A stretch of DNA of 64,000 nt from Siphonodentalium dalli (lineage: Eukaryota; Mollusca; Scaphopoda; Gadilida; Siphonodentaliidae), in NCBI GenBank assembly GCA_032622095.1, contig CP136061.1, positions 20,154,991 through 20,218,990 on the forward strand, given 5' to 3'. Below, one piece after another: positions 10,688 through 22,527 of this stretch; position 1 is the stretch's first letter, and every line of letters starts with the position of its first letter. The notes under the pieces are model-generated. The model was not told the origin of the DNA, made no database searches, and worked only from the letters and a program-made list of their open reading frames with translations. A program made the position numbers and the translations under genes.

Positions 10688-12601
10688 AGGGGGGGGTCTG
10701 CAAAAAAATTCCGTATATAGGGCCGGGGTGGGTGGGTGGTCCAGAGGTGGAAAAAATGGTGCTTGTAAATTTTTTCCAAAAGGTTTTTTTTTTCAAACAA
10801 TTTACAAGTACTGACCATGTAATGTTGTTTGTAAGCATGTTAGTACCATGCTTGTTGGTATAGGGCTATATAGGCAGCTAAAGTGACTCTTTAGCCTCAG
10901 ATTTAGCAACATTCTGGATTTCACAGTATCCCGGACCACTTCACAGTGGACTACCGTATTAACGTTCAGGAAACTTATGATCAACGGAAGAAATATTTAG
11001 TAACAAAATTAATATATTACCCAGTTGTATTATCTGAATAAAAGTAATAAAACAAAAAAACTCTATCACAAATTGGATACTACATGGTGAATACTCAATG
11101 ATGACTACTAGTAGATATCATTAACCTGATTGTTGCATAACGTGAAATTGAAAAGGGTATCTCATAAATTTCTAATGTCTGAAATACTGTCTTGTTCTGG
11201 CATGTAATCAAATTCATTCCTTCTGGTTATTTCTCATCTTGAATGATTGCAAGTAATGTTAATTTGCAACAATTATCCAAATAAAACTGAATTGGTTATG
11301 ATGAATGACATTACTGTTTACTGCTCAGACAATCCCAAATGAAGGTGACGCTATTCTCATTGAATTTCCGAACTTCATCTGGGAGCTTTACTGCTCAATA
11401 AGACGAAACTAAAATACTATAAAGGTATATGAACTGACACTTGAGTTAAAATTCAAAATGTTTGTACGGACAGACGGCTCGAGACGTCAACTATATACCC
11501 GCCGACTAATATCGGGCAGTATAATAACCATATATCTATGTATATTGTATCTCACGTGACTTTGTTATTGAAATCAAGCTTTCCGATTGGTTGGCTACTC
11601 GACTCTATTAGTCGTAGTTGTATACTACGCCTTCAAGTCTCTCCCATCGTGCACTATGCATATGTAGTTTTGACTACTAAAAATAGTAACGAACACTACA
11701 TCAAACTTTGTTCTGAAACTACTTGTTATTTCGACGCTGATCCAAATTAAAGCTTCAGTAAGGCGAACATCAATTGTCTGAACTTAGTAAAAGTTGAAAA
11801 AATTACAAAGAATTAATTTTTAAAAAACAAACAAACAAACCTGAACAAAGAGGAATTTAAATATATATATTTTTTTTTCTTTAAAAAAAAATGGTGTTTG
11901 CCCACTGGTTTGCCTTTAATTTCTGCATTTGTTCGATACAATATAATAATTAGAGCATGACTTATCGTGAAATACGCCGATATAGTGCATAGTGCGGTTG
12001 TGTAGTTCACTCCGCTTCGCGTCGTGAACTACACAACCTCACTATGCACTATATCGGCGTATTTCACTCCAAGCCATGCTCTATTTATTAAGTATACATA
12101 ACCAAAAAACAATTCCCCTCCCCACCCCATCCCGTTGGATAAGACTAAAGAGTTTGTTGATCATGCACATATAATTGTGGAACCCCTGACCTGTTTACCA
12201 CTATTTACACTGGCCAGTGTTCTCTGTCAGACACAACACACTCGATATATTAAGGCTATAATGGGGTCTAGGGCAATTTGTGACATATAGTGTACCTACA
12301 CAATGCTTAATTAATATTGTTGTTAGATACTGAAAACACCAGGAAACACATGGAAATACAGTATATTTTTCGTTTTTCTGATCTGTGTTTACCAATTAGT
12401 AAGGCAGTTAACACAGTTATTGAAGAACGGCTAAATAAAACCTCTGAAATTTTGATAAAAACATGAGAAACGGGGGGTGGGTCCCCAAAATTTTTGAGGA
12501 AAAAAATATTTTTTTTACAAAAATGGGGTGGTGGGTCCCTCGAGGTCGGAAAAAAACTTTTTGGGCCCTATATGTGCAATTTTTTTCCAGACCCCCCCCT
12601 G
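10687..12601. mobile_element. Non-autonomous hAT-like DNA transposon inserted in element 2
   Basis: The ends are near-perfect inverted repeats: CAGGGGGGGGTCTG starts the left end and its complement closes the right end, and similarity continues about 38 bp inward (AAAAAAATT, ATATAGGGCC). The insertion is flanked by ACAGACCC at 10680-10687 and 12602-12609; the last C is shared with the left terminus, so the duplication is 7-8 bp. CAG ends with about 8 bp duplicated are typical of the hAT superfamily. The ~1.9 kb interior has no transposase-like frame, so it would need one supplied in trans. It interrupts the RNase H/integrase junction of element 2 and contains a 131-bp palindrome. Confidence 0.82.
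11952..12082. repeat. 131-bp palindrome (foldback) inside the hAT-like element
   Basis: Two arms of about 58 bp are almost perfect reverse complements. The left arm begins AGAGCATGACTTATCGTG, the right arm ends in GGCGTATTTCACTCC...CATGCTCT, and the central spacer is TCCGCTTCGCGTC. It would extrude a long hairpin. It may be a separate foldback MITE nested in the hAT-like element; no target duplication was identified. Confidence 0.8.
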
Positions 12602-12609
12602 ACAGACCC

Positions 12610-13971
12610 GGTAAATTTAATACCGATGCAGATGCCTTATCCAGGTTGGATACACCTCCAGATATTATTACAAATGATTCAGTACAAGTTATTTGTAATT
12701 CATTACAGGTTCAGCAACCTTTTGTTGAAAGTTTATGTTGCAGCAATGATGTTTTAAATTCTATTCAAGATGATGTAGGCCATGATCTTGATGAAATGAA
12801 TTATAGGGATTGGAGAAGATTGCAGGAAAGAGATGATGTATTGTCCGTATGGTTATCAGCCGTGAGAAGAAATAGTTGCCCAAAGAGAAAGTCCCTTCCC
12901 CCTTCTAAGCTTCATTCAGCATTTTTAAGACATTTTTCTAAGCTTAGGTTGCAGCGAGGAGTTCTTTATAGAGAGTCCACTTTTAATGGTAAAACCACCA
13001 CTCAGCTTGTTTTACCATATTCACAGATTACTTTTGTTCTTAAATCATTACATAATAATATAGGACATCCAGGTCGTGACAGAACAGTTTCACTTGTGAA
13101 AGAAAGGTTTTATTTTCCAGGTATCGACAGTGCTGTCGATGATTGGATAAAACATTGTCATAGATGTATTCGAGTTAAAACTAATCCGAATTTCAGAGCC
13201 CCTTTAGTATCCATCACTACTTCTCAACCCCTTGAACTTGTTTGTATTGATTTTCTTACTCTTGATTGCTCTAAAGGTGGTTACCAATATGTTCTTGTTA
13301 TGACAGATCATTTTACTAAATATGCACAGGCTTATCCTACAAGGAACATGACTGCAAAGACTACTGCTGATGTATTGTTTAACAATTTCTTTATTCATTA
13401 TGGTTATCCTCAACGTATTCATAGTGATCAAGGTGCTAATTTTGAATCTCAACTTATTTCTGAACTTTGTCAGCTTTGCAGCATCAAGAAGTCCCGAACT
13501 ACTCCTTATCATCCGATGGGGAATGGTGTTACAGAGCGATTTAATCGCACACTTATTAGTATGTTAGGTACTCTTAATCCTGACCAGAAACATGACTGGA
13601 AATCACATATAGGTCCTCTTGTTCATGCTTACAATTGTACTAGGCATGAAACTACTGGTTTTGCTCCTTTTCAGTTGATGTTCGGAAGAGAACCACGGTT
13701 ACCTCTTGATATTTTATTTGGTCTGAATAAACCTGATTCTGATCAAACTTCTTATTGTGATTATGTTTCAGACCTTAGGCAGAGACTTTCTGATTCTTAC
13801 AGATTAGCATCCAAATCTATGTCTGGTGCTCAGAGTAGTAATGCCAAATATTATAATCGAAAGCTTCGTGGTGCAACTATACATGTAGGTGATAGAGTCT
13901 TAGTAAAGACATTAGCTTTCGAAGGAAGACATAAATTGGCAGATAAATATATTGGCAGTATACACTGTTAA
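12610..13971 (+). pseudogene. gag-pol: Pol of element 2, second part (RNase H end and integrase), frameshifted at its end
   Basis: Directly after the hAT target duplication the frame reads FNTDADALSRL, the conserved end of gypsy RNase H. The integrase follows: HHCC finger (HNNIGHPGRDRT ~13040; HCHRC ~13155) and DDE core (VCIDFLTLD ~13240, HSDQGANFES ~13422, VTERFNRT ~13527). The frame runs into a stop at 13969-13971, while the correct continuation is in the +1 frame from about 13952, so a small indel near 13950 breaks the protein in the integrase C-terminal domain. Hence two independent lesions (transposon plus indel) inactivate this pol. Confidence 0.9.
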
Positions 13972-14953
13972 ATCTCAACCTAATTCTGACATTCCTGTTT
14001 TTAATTTAGAAGATGACAATGGAAAGCAAAGAACTTTACATAGGAACCACTTGTTGCCTATTGGTTCTTTACCCCTTGACTTTCCAGATGACGACACAGC
14101 CCTTAAATCTCCTCTTGAACAGAGAGATGCTGATGCCCCAATTGTAGATCCTCTTATCCCACCTGTACGGCCACCAGAGCCTAAGGTGCGGAAACGTCGT
14201 ATTCCAGGTACTGGTAGTGATACTTCACGTGATGAAGTTCGTGATAACCATATTAATGGTTTAGACCATATAGATGGTTCAGATGAAGAATCGGTGATAT
14301 TGTTTGTTCCACAGGGCGTTGCAGGTATAAAATCTGCTCCTAATGCAGTGGACAGTTCAGCTCCATCTCGTCGGGGTGACGACTTTCCTGCGAGATTGGA
14401 AGCTGGTGGTATTTCTTCTTCCTGTGGTGACGACCGCACTCAAATAGATGAGTTCAGGGAAGTTAGAACTGATGTCGGTGATGACAGTAATGTTGATATT
14501 TCAGCTACACAGGATTCGACAGGTCAACTTGAACTTCGTTCCACAGGTGATAGCAATGATGAGGCTGATGAGAATGATGATGAAGTTGTTGATATTGTCC
14601 GTGTACCTTTAGCATCTATTGCAGAAGATACTGTTGTTGTTGATGGTAATGTTGATGGTGCGAAAGCGAATGTTTCAGGTGATGATGGTGCCTCGAGTAG
14701 TAGTCAGAGTGGAGATAGAGAAATAATTTCTCTTTCAGAGTCCATACCAAAACCAGTACCTAGAAAATCTAGCAGAGCAAAGAAACCTCCATCATGGATG
14801 GGTGATTATATTTCAAATAATATTCAGCCCATTTCAGGTGGAAAAGATGAATATAAGAATCAGCTTTTGCGTAAGCTTATGGAAAATCAGATTTGCACCA
14901 AGGTAGCTCCAGATGTTCTTCAGTCCATTCTGAAGACTATCTTGGATGAATAA
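13952..14953 (+). pseudogene. gag-pol: Pol of element 2, C-terminal part after the frameshift
   Basis: The frame picks up with VYTVKSQPNSDIPVFNLED and LHRNHLLPI, the C-terminal integrase region that in this gypsy group precedes a long tail. The tail is acidic and low-complexity (DEADENDDEVVDIV, Ser/Asp-rich) and near its end has RKSSRAKKPPSWMGDYI, a motif common at the Pol end of such elements. The tail is about 290 residues and still open, so decay has been limited. The nominal start at 13952 is not biological: this is one protein with the preceding entry, out of phase by one indel. Confidence 0.85.
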
Positions 14954-15628
14954 GATTTTCATTTTCAGTTCACTCACTTATATTCAGTGATTCCATATTA
15001 CTGATATGTCAGTTTCAATGATGTGTGTATACATTGGACATAGGCATTGTCCTGTTGTGTAAGTTGTTTTTAAAATTGATTCTTTTATAAATTATGTATT
15101 GATATTATGTATTGTTAGGTATCACTTATCATCTTCGTACGATCAGAGATATTTCCACTTATTCCAGCTGACGATCCAGTGTAGAGCTACGACTCATATG
15201 AGGTACCAGTTTTCAAGGAATTCTATTTTTTTTTGTTATATACTCTGTGAGGTGATAAAGTGTTCCTTTCTATATATGATTATGATTTTAACATATTTGT
15301 GTTGATTGTTGTGTATTCATGATTGAAGTTCTCAGATAGACCAGCCAGTGTGAATCAGTGGTGATTCCATTTCAGTGGTGTTGTGTGATATATTCACGTT
15401 GTTTACTGTCTACGCCAGATAGTGAAGATTAAGTTGATTAAGTGAAGTTATATAATGCTGATATTTGATTTCAGTTCTGAAGATAGGTCGGTGTCAAGGT
15501 TATCTCTGTGTATGAGAATGTTATAGATGATACTTTTCCATTATCAGTTGCAGAGTTTGAAAGTCATGTCTATTTGCGACATTTCCTTTCAGTATTGGTT
15601 TAAATGACTAGGGAGTCATTTTGTCAAC

Positions 15629-15639
15629 AGAGGGGAGAG
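15629..15639 (+). promoter_or_regulatory. Polypurine tract of element 2
   Basis: AGAGGGGAGAG directly precedes TGTGACCGTGC, the classic arrangement of polypurine tract and 3' LTR start, where plus-strand DNA synthesis is primed. The 675 bases between the pol stop (14953) and this tract hold no recognisable gene. Confidence 0.75.
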
Positions 15640-16334
15640 TGTGACCGTGCTATTTTATATACCAAATCAGTATATGCCTTTATTACATGCTACACATGTA
15701 TACTAACTAAGTTATTAAACCTAACTCACTAATATACATTTTATAGCCGCATTGTAATCATTTCATTGCACGTACTTGGTTCATTCCATTTCGCGCTATT
15801 CCGTTCTGTACATTCCCCGTTTCCTATGTCTCATTGCTGATCTGTATTTTGCTATTTACTATCTCTATCTACGCCCAATCTCTTACCCGCTTAAGTCTTC
15901 CTCTGTCTAGTTCAGCGCCCAGTATTAGATCTAACTAAGGTGTTTTAGCCAATCACAGGTAAGCTTATTTACCGCGCTTTCTCAGTCCGTATTTCGTCAC
16001 CAAGGTGTACGCATCGCAATATCGTATAACACTCTCAGTGTTATCCTACTTTCTTCATGCTCGAAGAATGTTAATAAGTTTAAGAAGTAATACTACGTTA
16101 TGACATCTGACCTATGCTTTCCAAAGGATGGTATGTAATATTTGTTATGTTTTCACCCGTTATTATAGCTTGTATTTTAATAATATTGTCTTAAATATAT
16201 TTGCCCAATAGTTTAGTGAAGTTGGAAATCGCACACTGCGTCCATAATCACCCTTTTATACTAGCATGTAGGTTAGGATTGTGTCAAAATAGTTGTTTAT
16301 ATCGACAATAGGGAAGTTGGTTTATTGACACAAT
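15640..16334 (+). repeat. 3' LTR of gypsy-type element 2 (right end approximate)
   Basis: The left boundary is firm because it follows the polypurine tract and begins TGTGACCG. The right end is uncertain: the partner LTR is not in the window. The best candidate is ...TTGACACAATCACA near 16324-16337, which ends in CA. A 10-bp inverted pair, ATTGTGTCAA (~16279) and TTGACACAAT (~16324), lies at this end. TTTTATATACC near 15654 is TATA-like. Confidence 0.55.
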
Positions 16335-17203
16335 CACATTTCATATATTTATTAATATCCATACTGGATATTTATTCTGCAGCAACTACAACATATGTAT
16401 TTGTTCACCAGGGTCCTTTTTCTCGATTTGATGTCTGATGTTTGATGCTCGATGTGATGTTGTGATGTTGCTGTCAAGCTGTTTATAAAGATGTGTTGTG
16501 ATGTCATCCATGTTGTGATGCTTGTTGGATGTGTTCCGTTCGGTATTGCTTGATTATTCAATTAAATGCATGATGAAGACTTTTAAGGTAGGCTTAGTGT
16601 TTTCATAGACCCTGCCAGATGTTTAGACTCAGAGCCCATAAATGTTTGTGATATAGCGACTGATGGTTCACTTAAGACCCACCCCTGTGCTCTACCACAT
16701 ATGTACAGTATGACCGACTATATGCGTAACTACACCACAATAACAATGATGTATGTTATGTAAAGAGCTTTTTTAAAATAATTTTTACATAAAAGACCCA
16801 TGAAATATATTTTCAGGAAAAAATATCTCATAATGGACTTGACAATAGTTTTACTAATACATATGCACGATTTACATGTAATATGGTTATGGCTAAATTT
16901 GCGAGAAACTATAGACTATATACATCTCTAATAACTGCCAAAGACTAACCGTTGTACATACTGCCAAGACACCCACCATGCCACAAGCAGAACCCACAAC
17001 ATTTCCAACTCCTGAAAATACATATTTGTTCCCCTTTATGTTTGCAATATTCTAATTGATACCTCACCATTTTTCATCTGATCAGAACAGGTTATAAATT
17101 ACGAACCTAACGCAACACCCCCGATGAAGGAGGGTGTGGAAAATCTCCAACAAACAGCGATTTCAGTCTAATAATATCTGGTATATTCGTATCTTCAGGT
17201 ATA
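16335..17203. other. Gene-free stretch
   Basis: AT-rich sequence with a GATGT/GTGATG-rich low-complexity patch at about 16430-16530. No ORF, RNA or element recognised. It probably includes the flank of the element 2 insertion. Confidence 0.6.
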
Positions 17204-17819
17204 TTAGACAGGTACTGTGCAGGTGATCATACCTAAACTGTTTAGACAGGTAATGTGCAGGTGAGCATACCTAAACTGTTTAGACAGGTACTGTGCAGGT
17301 GAGCATACCTAAACTGTTTAGACAGGTACTGTGCAGGTGAGCATACCTAAACTGTTTAGACAGGTACTGTGCAGGTAAGCATACCTAAACTGTTTAGACA
17401 GGTACTGTGCAGGTGAGCATACCTAAACTCTTTAGACAGGTACTGTGCAGGTGAGCATACCTAAACTGTTTAGACAGGTACTGTGCAGGTGAGCATACCT
17501 AAACTGTTTAGACAGGTACTGTGCAGGTGAGCATACCTAAACTGTTTAGACAGGTACTGTGCAGGTGAGCATACCTAAACTGTTTAGACAGGTACTGTGC
17601 AGGTGAGCATACCTAAACTGTTTAGACAGGTACTGTGCAGGTGAGCATACCTAAACTGTTTAGACAGGTACTGTGCAGGTGAGCATACCTAAACTGTTTA
17701 GACAGGTACTGTGCAGGTGAGCATACCTAAACTGTTTAGACAGGTACTGTGCAGGTGAGCATACCTAAACTGTTTAGACAGGTACTGTGCAGGTGAGCAT
17801 ACCTAAACTGTTTAGACAT
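17204..17819. repeat. 38-bp minisatellite, 16 copies
   Basis: The unit starts TTAGACAGGTACTGTGCAGG and ends TGAGCATACCTAAACTGT. Starts are spaced exactly 38 bp from 17204 to 17812 (16 full units), then a truncated unit. Copies are nearly identical, with a few changes (for example TGATCAT in the first, AATGTG in the second). Each unit contains CAGGTACTG and CAGGTGAGC, both of which look like 5' splice sites and also like E2-box (CAGGTG) factor sites. High homogeneity implies recent expansion. Confidence 0.95.
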
Positions 17820-17989
17820 GTGCTGTGATTTTTTCAATAAAGTTGACCTTTGAACTACGGTGATTTCTAAATGTATCTACGTAGGATTTGAGTGGAAGTG
17901 GATATGGATTAAATATTGAGTGAGGACACAGAACAGTATAATATACCATAACAGTCTGGAACAGCTTGGTCAAGTCAATTGAAATGCGA

Positions 17990-18125
17990 GTTTGCGGGTG
18001 GGTCCTAAATACATGGGAGGGAAACAATTGTTTTTGCACGAAAGAGCGGTGGGTACCCGGAGTGATGCAAAAATAAAATCAGCCCTATGTCCGCAATTAT
18101 TTTCCTGAAACCCCCCCCCCCCCGG
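17990..18125. mobile_element. Decayed end of the same hAT-like family as 10687-12601
   Basis: The sequence has GTGGGTCC blocks followed by CCCTATGTCCGCAATTATTTTCC and a C-run, in the same order as the right terminus of the element ending at 12601 (GTGGGTCC, CCCTATATGTGCAATTTTTTTCC, C-run). It looks like a solo, diverged terminus with no identifiable partner nearby. Confidence 0.5.
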
Positions 18126-19679
18126 CCTTAGTCAAAAATATTCTAGGTCAAACCTTTTATCACCAAGACTATTTTGTCTTTTCAGCATTTACATCTGACT
18201 TGGTCTTTCAATTTTTGCCCCCCCCCCCATTTCGTCCAGTATTTCCGAGGCAGTGGTTTTAATTAAATGGCGGTGAAGTAAAATAACTAAATTTAGAGTA
18301 CCTAAATCAACTTATATGTATTGGCTTTGTCCGTTTTCAATATATTTCCATTTTATTAGAGGTAGAAATATTATTTTCCCAATTTTCATTTCGGTCCTAA
18401 ATTAGTGTTTCTTTGGCTTCAGGGGTAAACAAAATATTTTATTCGAGTCGAGGACCCCGCGCATCAAAGCTCAGAGTTATCAGATATCGATTTTGGAATC
18501 TGTTATTTTTCACCACTTGGAATATTTGGCGGCCTAGCAAATATTCAATGAGCTGACCGACATATACTGTCGATACCAAATTGCGTTGAACAAAATGTTG
18601 ATATATATTTTGGTAATTAATCGATTCTGATAACCAAAGCGTCTTTTGAAGAAATGTCGTCGTACAAAATTGCGATTTGACTCACTTATATGAATGTGTT
18701 CCGTTGATCAATGTAAATGACTAAAATCCATGTTGACATGTGTAACAAACTGGAGAACCGTTCTATCTTTAAACCTTGTCAACAGAGACCATTGTTCTCG
18801 CATGGACAAATAAGATTCAACAGAAACGCCTTATCGCGCACCGATAATGATAGAGACGCTGGGGAAACTTGGAAAACAAAAACTTCACAAACATGGCTGT
18901 ATCGAGAATGCACTTATTTCCGAATAGCTGTCGGTATCACCATATATGAAGAAATCATAGATACATCACTTTTAACGTCATTTGATCGGCCAATCGGTAA
19001 GACACTCAGATACTGTCCGCCATTGCTAAAGGTTGTTCAACTCAGATTCTTCTAATCAAAACAGTGCTTTCTCATCGCAATACAAAGTTGAAAATCTGGC
19101 GTCGAGTGCAGCTGAATTAATTGTACACCAATCGACATGAATTATCAGAATCTCACGTTTCAAAGGGTGTCCGTTGGGGAGTCAGAAAGGTGAATTTTTA
19201 TGCAGTTTGAGACCATTTTTTGTAGTAAACAACACGACATTCTGTATTCTACTTTTGTAATTTTCATCTAAATGAAATTATATTAGTAACGACTGTCAAA
19301 ATGAAATTGATATATCTCACCATTCCTGGTCGCATTGGTAATTTGAATAGCATGTATACCGGGTACCGATACAAAGTGTTTTATGGAAGAAATATTTCAA
19401 TGACAGCTATCAGATGTCAAGAATTACCATGCCACTGCCAGGTGTGAATGTGATCAGATAATCTACAGTAATAATTTAGAAATGAAGGGCCAAAACAATT
19501 CACCAATTGGGCAGTGTAAATGCCCTACTTCTAGATTCAAATTGTATTGATCATACTATTCATAGTTTGAGTCCCCTTTGTGACAAATTATGTAATATAT
19601 AACATTTGTTGATAAACATCTATATCTATATTTGCGATTGTCTGTTTTCTATATAAGTTCACAGGGGACCATCTAGTTG
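18126..19679. other. Gene-free stretch with fragments of dispersed repeats
   Basis: A segment at about 18395-18500 (TTCTTTGGCTTCAGGGGTAAA, then TCGAGTCGAGGACC and CATCAAAGCTCAGAG) matches, in inverted orientation, the foldback at 40635-40965, so the family is dispersed. A C-run lies near 18220. No convincing gene; a 112-codon frame at 18717-19055 resembles nothing I know. Confidence 0.5.
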
Positions 19680-20760
19680 ATACCACAGGGGTCGACTAGG
19701 GGTAACTTTTTACGAGAAAGATAATGGTGGGGGTTAGAATTGTCTAAAGTGACGCAGTTGTTGTCAGGGGCAGAAAAGGGGAGGTACAGGATTTTTTTGT
19801 CGCCGATTGCCACGAAACTTACATATAATCATCCCCTTGATATGAAGAATCTAATAGTGTGGTTTAAATTTGTCAAAAGTGGCGTCGTTCGAGTCAGGGA
19901 TGCACGGAAGGGGAGAGGGGCACCAAAATTGATAATACTAATTTTAGCGCCGATTTTCACCATATTGATATATATTCTTCTTCATGATACAAGGAATCTA
20001 ATTGGGCGATTTAACAACGCCAAATTGTTGTCGTTTGGATGAGAGATAGGGGTGGGCACTACATTTTATAAGAATGGGTTTAGCTGCCAATTGCCACCAC
20101 ACTTATACAAAAAGTATCCCCATGGTATGAGAAGTCTAATGGTGTGGCTTAAATCTTTCAAATGTGGCCTCATTCGAGTCAGGGGTTCACAGAAAGGGAG
20201 AGGGGCACCAAAATTGATAAACAATATTTTTAGCGCCAATTTCCACCAAATTGTTACACGTTCTTATCCATGATACGAGGAATCTAATCGTGTGATTTAA
20301 AGACGCCATATTGGTGCTGTTTTGTGTGAAAGATGGTGAGGGTGGGCACCAAATTTGATAACAAAAAATTGTTTAGTCGCCGATTAGCACCAAACATATA
20401 AATAATCATCTCCATGACATCAGGAGTGTAATTGTGTGGTTAAGGATGTCACAAGTGGGGTCATTCGAGTCAGTGGTGTATAGAGGTGAGAGGGGCACCA
20501 AAAAAATGTTAACAGTATGTTTAGCGCCGATTTCCACCAGATTGATACATATTCTTCTCCGCGATACGAGGAATCTTATCGTGTGGTTTAGATGCACCAA
20601 ATTGGTGCCCTCTGGGTGAGATATATGGGGACCTTAAATTTGATACGAATTTGTATACTCGCCAATTTTCACCAATTTTATATATATGCATCTCTAATCT
20701 CTAATGAGTCTAAGTGTGTGGTTTAACGGTGACAAAAGTGGCACCGCTTGAGTCCGAAAT
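19680..20760. repeat. Diverged tandem repeat, ~150-bp half-units
   Basis: Phrases recur in fixed order about every 150 bases: GGGGCACCAAAATTGATAA, TTTAGCGCCGATTTTCACCA, a CATGATACGAGGAATCTAAT-type block, GTGTGGTTTAAA, and AGTGGCGTCATTCGAGTCAG. Alternate half-units resemble each other more, suggesting a ~300-bp dimer repeated three to four times. Open frames across it are by-products. This looks like an old satellite-like or transposon-internal array. Confidence 0.7.
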
Positions 20761-21149
20761 AGGGACGGGATGGTCAGTAGTACTCTGGCCCACCCCCTTG
20801 CTCGTCGACACTGGGGCCGGGCTCGTCGGTCCAGAGGTTGTGTTAGATTCCAAAGAGTAAGGTGAGTGCTTCGAAGGGGTTTTGACAGAAAAGAGCATAA
20901 TTTACCAATGTATCGTTTTTTCTCGGATTCTAATGGCAGTGTAGTAAGCGAAGGGCGTTCCCCTTCGCTGGACACACTGAACTTAGAAAAATACCGAGAA
21001 AATAATGGAAGTGTTAGTAAATTGTGCCACTTTACCAGTGCATTTTTAACAAAAGCGAACGTCTTCGAATAAATTCGAAGACGTTAGCGCTGTGAAATGT
21101 ACAAGAGTCATCTTATAGCAGGTTTTGAGTGGCCCTGAAAAGGCCCGTT
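20761..21149. other. Gene-free stretch with a small palindrome
   Basis: Contains a 28-bp palindrome, AACGTCTTCGAA-TAAA-TTCGAAGACGTT, at about 21059-21087. Nothing else recognised. Confidence 0.5.
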
Positions 21150-21540
21150 TTATGTCAGATCACAAGAAAAGTGGAAAAAGGGGTCTTTATGAACTAAAAT
21201 CCATCCTCTTGGTCCAACTCCCGAAACACAAGCGTACCCTCGATGAGAGATGAAAATATACATTTCGGTACATTCACACCCTTCAATGGGGATACGTTTA
21301 ATCTGTATTTCCTTTTCTGTCTCCAAAACCTGAGCTTTCTCTGTATAAGGGTTGCCGCTATCATGAGCAAGAGATCTGTTGTGCCAAGCCATTCGATGTG
21401 TTTTATCTTGTATCCGTTGAACTGTGTAGGGTTGGAAGCCCACGCTGTGCAGACAAGAGTGAAAAGTTCAAAGAACGGTTCACCTGTGCCATACACTGCC
21501 CAGGAAAGGGTCTTCCACACCACTATGTCCATCGGGGCCG
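21150..21540 (-). other. Possible coding remnant of unknown function
   Basis: On the minus strand two overlapping frames read like protein: an upstream one with VVWKTLSWAVYGTGEPFFEL and IKHIEWLGTTDLL, and a downstream one with CTEMYIFISHRGYACVSGVG and RGWILVHKDP. They could be one protein split by an indel near 21370. I recognise no family. It lies about 440 bases downstream of the Maverick-type protease on the same strand, so it might be another gene of that element or an unrelated exon. Composition is ordinary. Confidence 0.25.
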
Positions 21541-21981
21541 ATACACGGATGACTCACATAAGATCCAAGATCAGTAGCAGCGTATTCCATCGTGGAGAAA
21601 TGATATACTCTAAATGGGATTTATTATATGTAAAACGCGCGGGCGTCGTTGGCGACGTCATTGTGTTTTTCTACAAATTTTCCCCGAACGTCAATTCAAA
21701 TGTTTCTTTTTGGTGAATTAAGATCTTCATCGACATTGCCGAAGACGATCATTAAAAACAGACACTGTTTTTTCAACAGCATAACTTTTATTTCTGAATT
21801 AAGAATCAACATATTTACAACTGATCATGAATTTATCATATTTACAATCAATAATTGGTAATGCAAAGAACATATTTTACATTTGGTAATACATCTCATC
21901 AATAATTAACAATCAACATATTTACAATTGATTATGATTTTAACATATTTACAATCAATAATTGGCAATGAACACATTTCA
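21541..21981. other. AT-rich stretch with short repeats
   Basis: Phrases such as CATATTTACAATCAATAATTGG recur between about 21830 and 21970. No gene. It marks the approximate left edge of the recognisable Maverick/adintovirus-like block. Confidence 0.5.
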
Positions 21982-22512
21982 TCAATAATGAAATTCACAG
22001 TAAGTCTTACAAGTTTGTGGAATACATGTTTTGGGTAATGTTTCTGATTCTTTTCGTAAGGGCTCATAGTTTCTATGGAACCAATCAAATAATTTTCTAT
22101 CATTTTTGAAGTAGTCGCCATCAAAATTCATTTCAACTAATACTTTTATAGCATATCCGCTTTTCAAGAAATGTAGAGCAAATATGCAGTAGATACCGCA
22201 CACGTTTGTACCATGATGTTGAAACCGCCCAACGTTTATTTTACATTCGATCGAATTTCTCTGAATAAATTATTTAATATATGTATCAATAGCTGGTATC
22301 CCAAAGGAATCGAAATATATTGCAATGTTTCCATTGAAGAAAATTGCAACCCAGTGTTCTCCTGGTTTGCCTGACGTGTGTGTATTTACTATGTATGCTT
22401 TTACATGATGAGGTTTCTCGTATGGTAACTGATCTTTTGCACACACCACACCATACAATGAACAGAGGTAGGATGATTTGTCTAATATATGCTGAAGTTC
22501 ACTAGTGTTCAT
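21982..22512 (-). pseudogene. Adenain-type cysteine protease of a Maverick/adintovirus-like element (decayed)
   Basis: Such proteases mature the capsid of Mavericks/Polintons and adintoviruses. The start is the ATG at 22512 (KMNTSELQHIL). The catalytic pattern is His in GEHWVAIFF (~22363), Asp in YFDSFG (~22311), a candidate oxyanion Gln in GRFQHHG, and Cys in CGIYCIF (~22200), in the family order. A TAA within the same frame at about 22265, between the Asp and the Cys, truncates the protein. The usual length for the family is near 200 residues, and this one would be about 176. It is last in the minus-strand gene set (minor capsid, pX-like, major capsid, unknown, protease). Assignment is by motif only. 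Confidence 0.82.
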
Positions 22513-22527
22513 CTTCGTAGTATTTTT

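Noticed and set aside
12463-12609. Start of a gene at ATG 12463
   Set aside because: This part is the terminal inverted repeat of the hAT-like element read through into the retrotransposon pol; the protein begins upstream at 7964.
18717-19055. 112-codon plus-strand frame
   Set aside because: No family resemblance, no splice context, in repeat-rich DNA.
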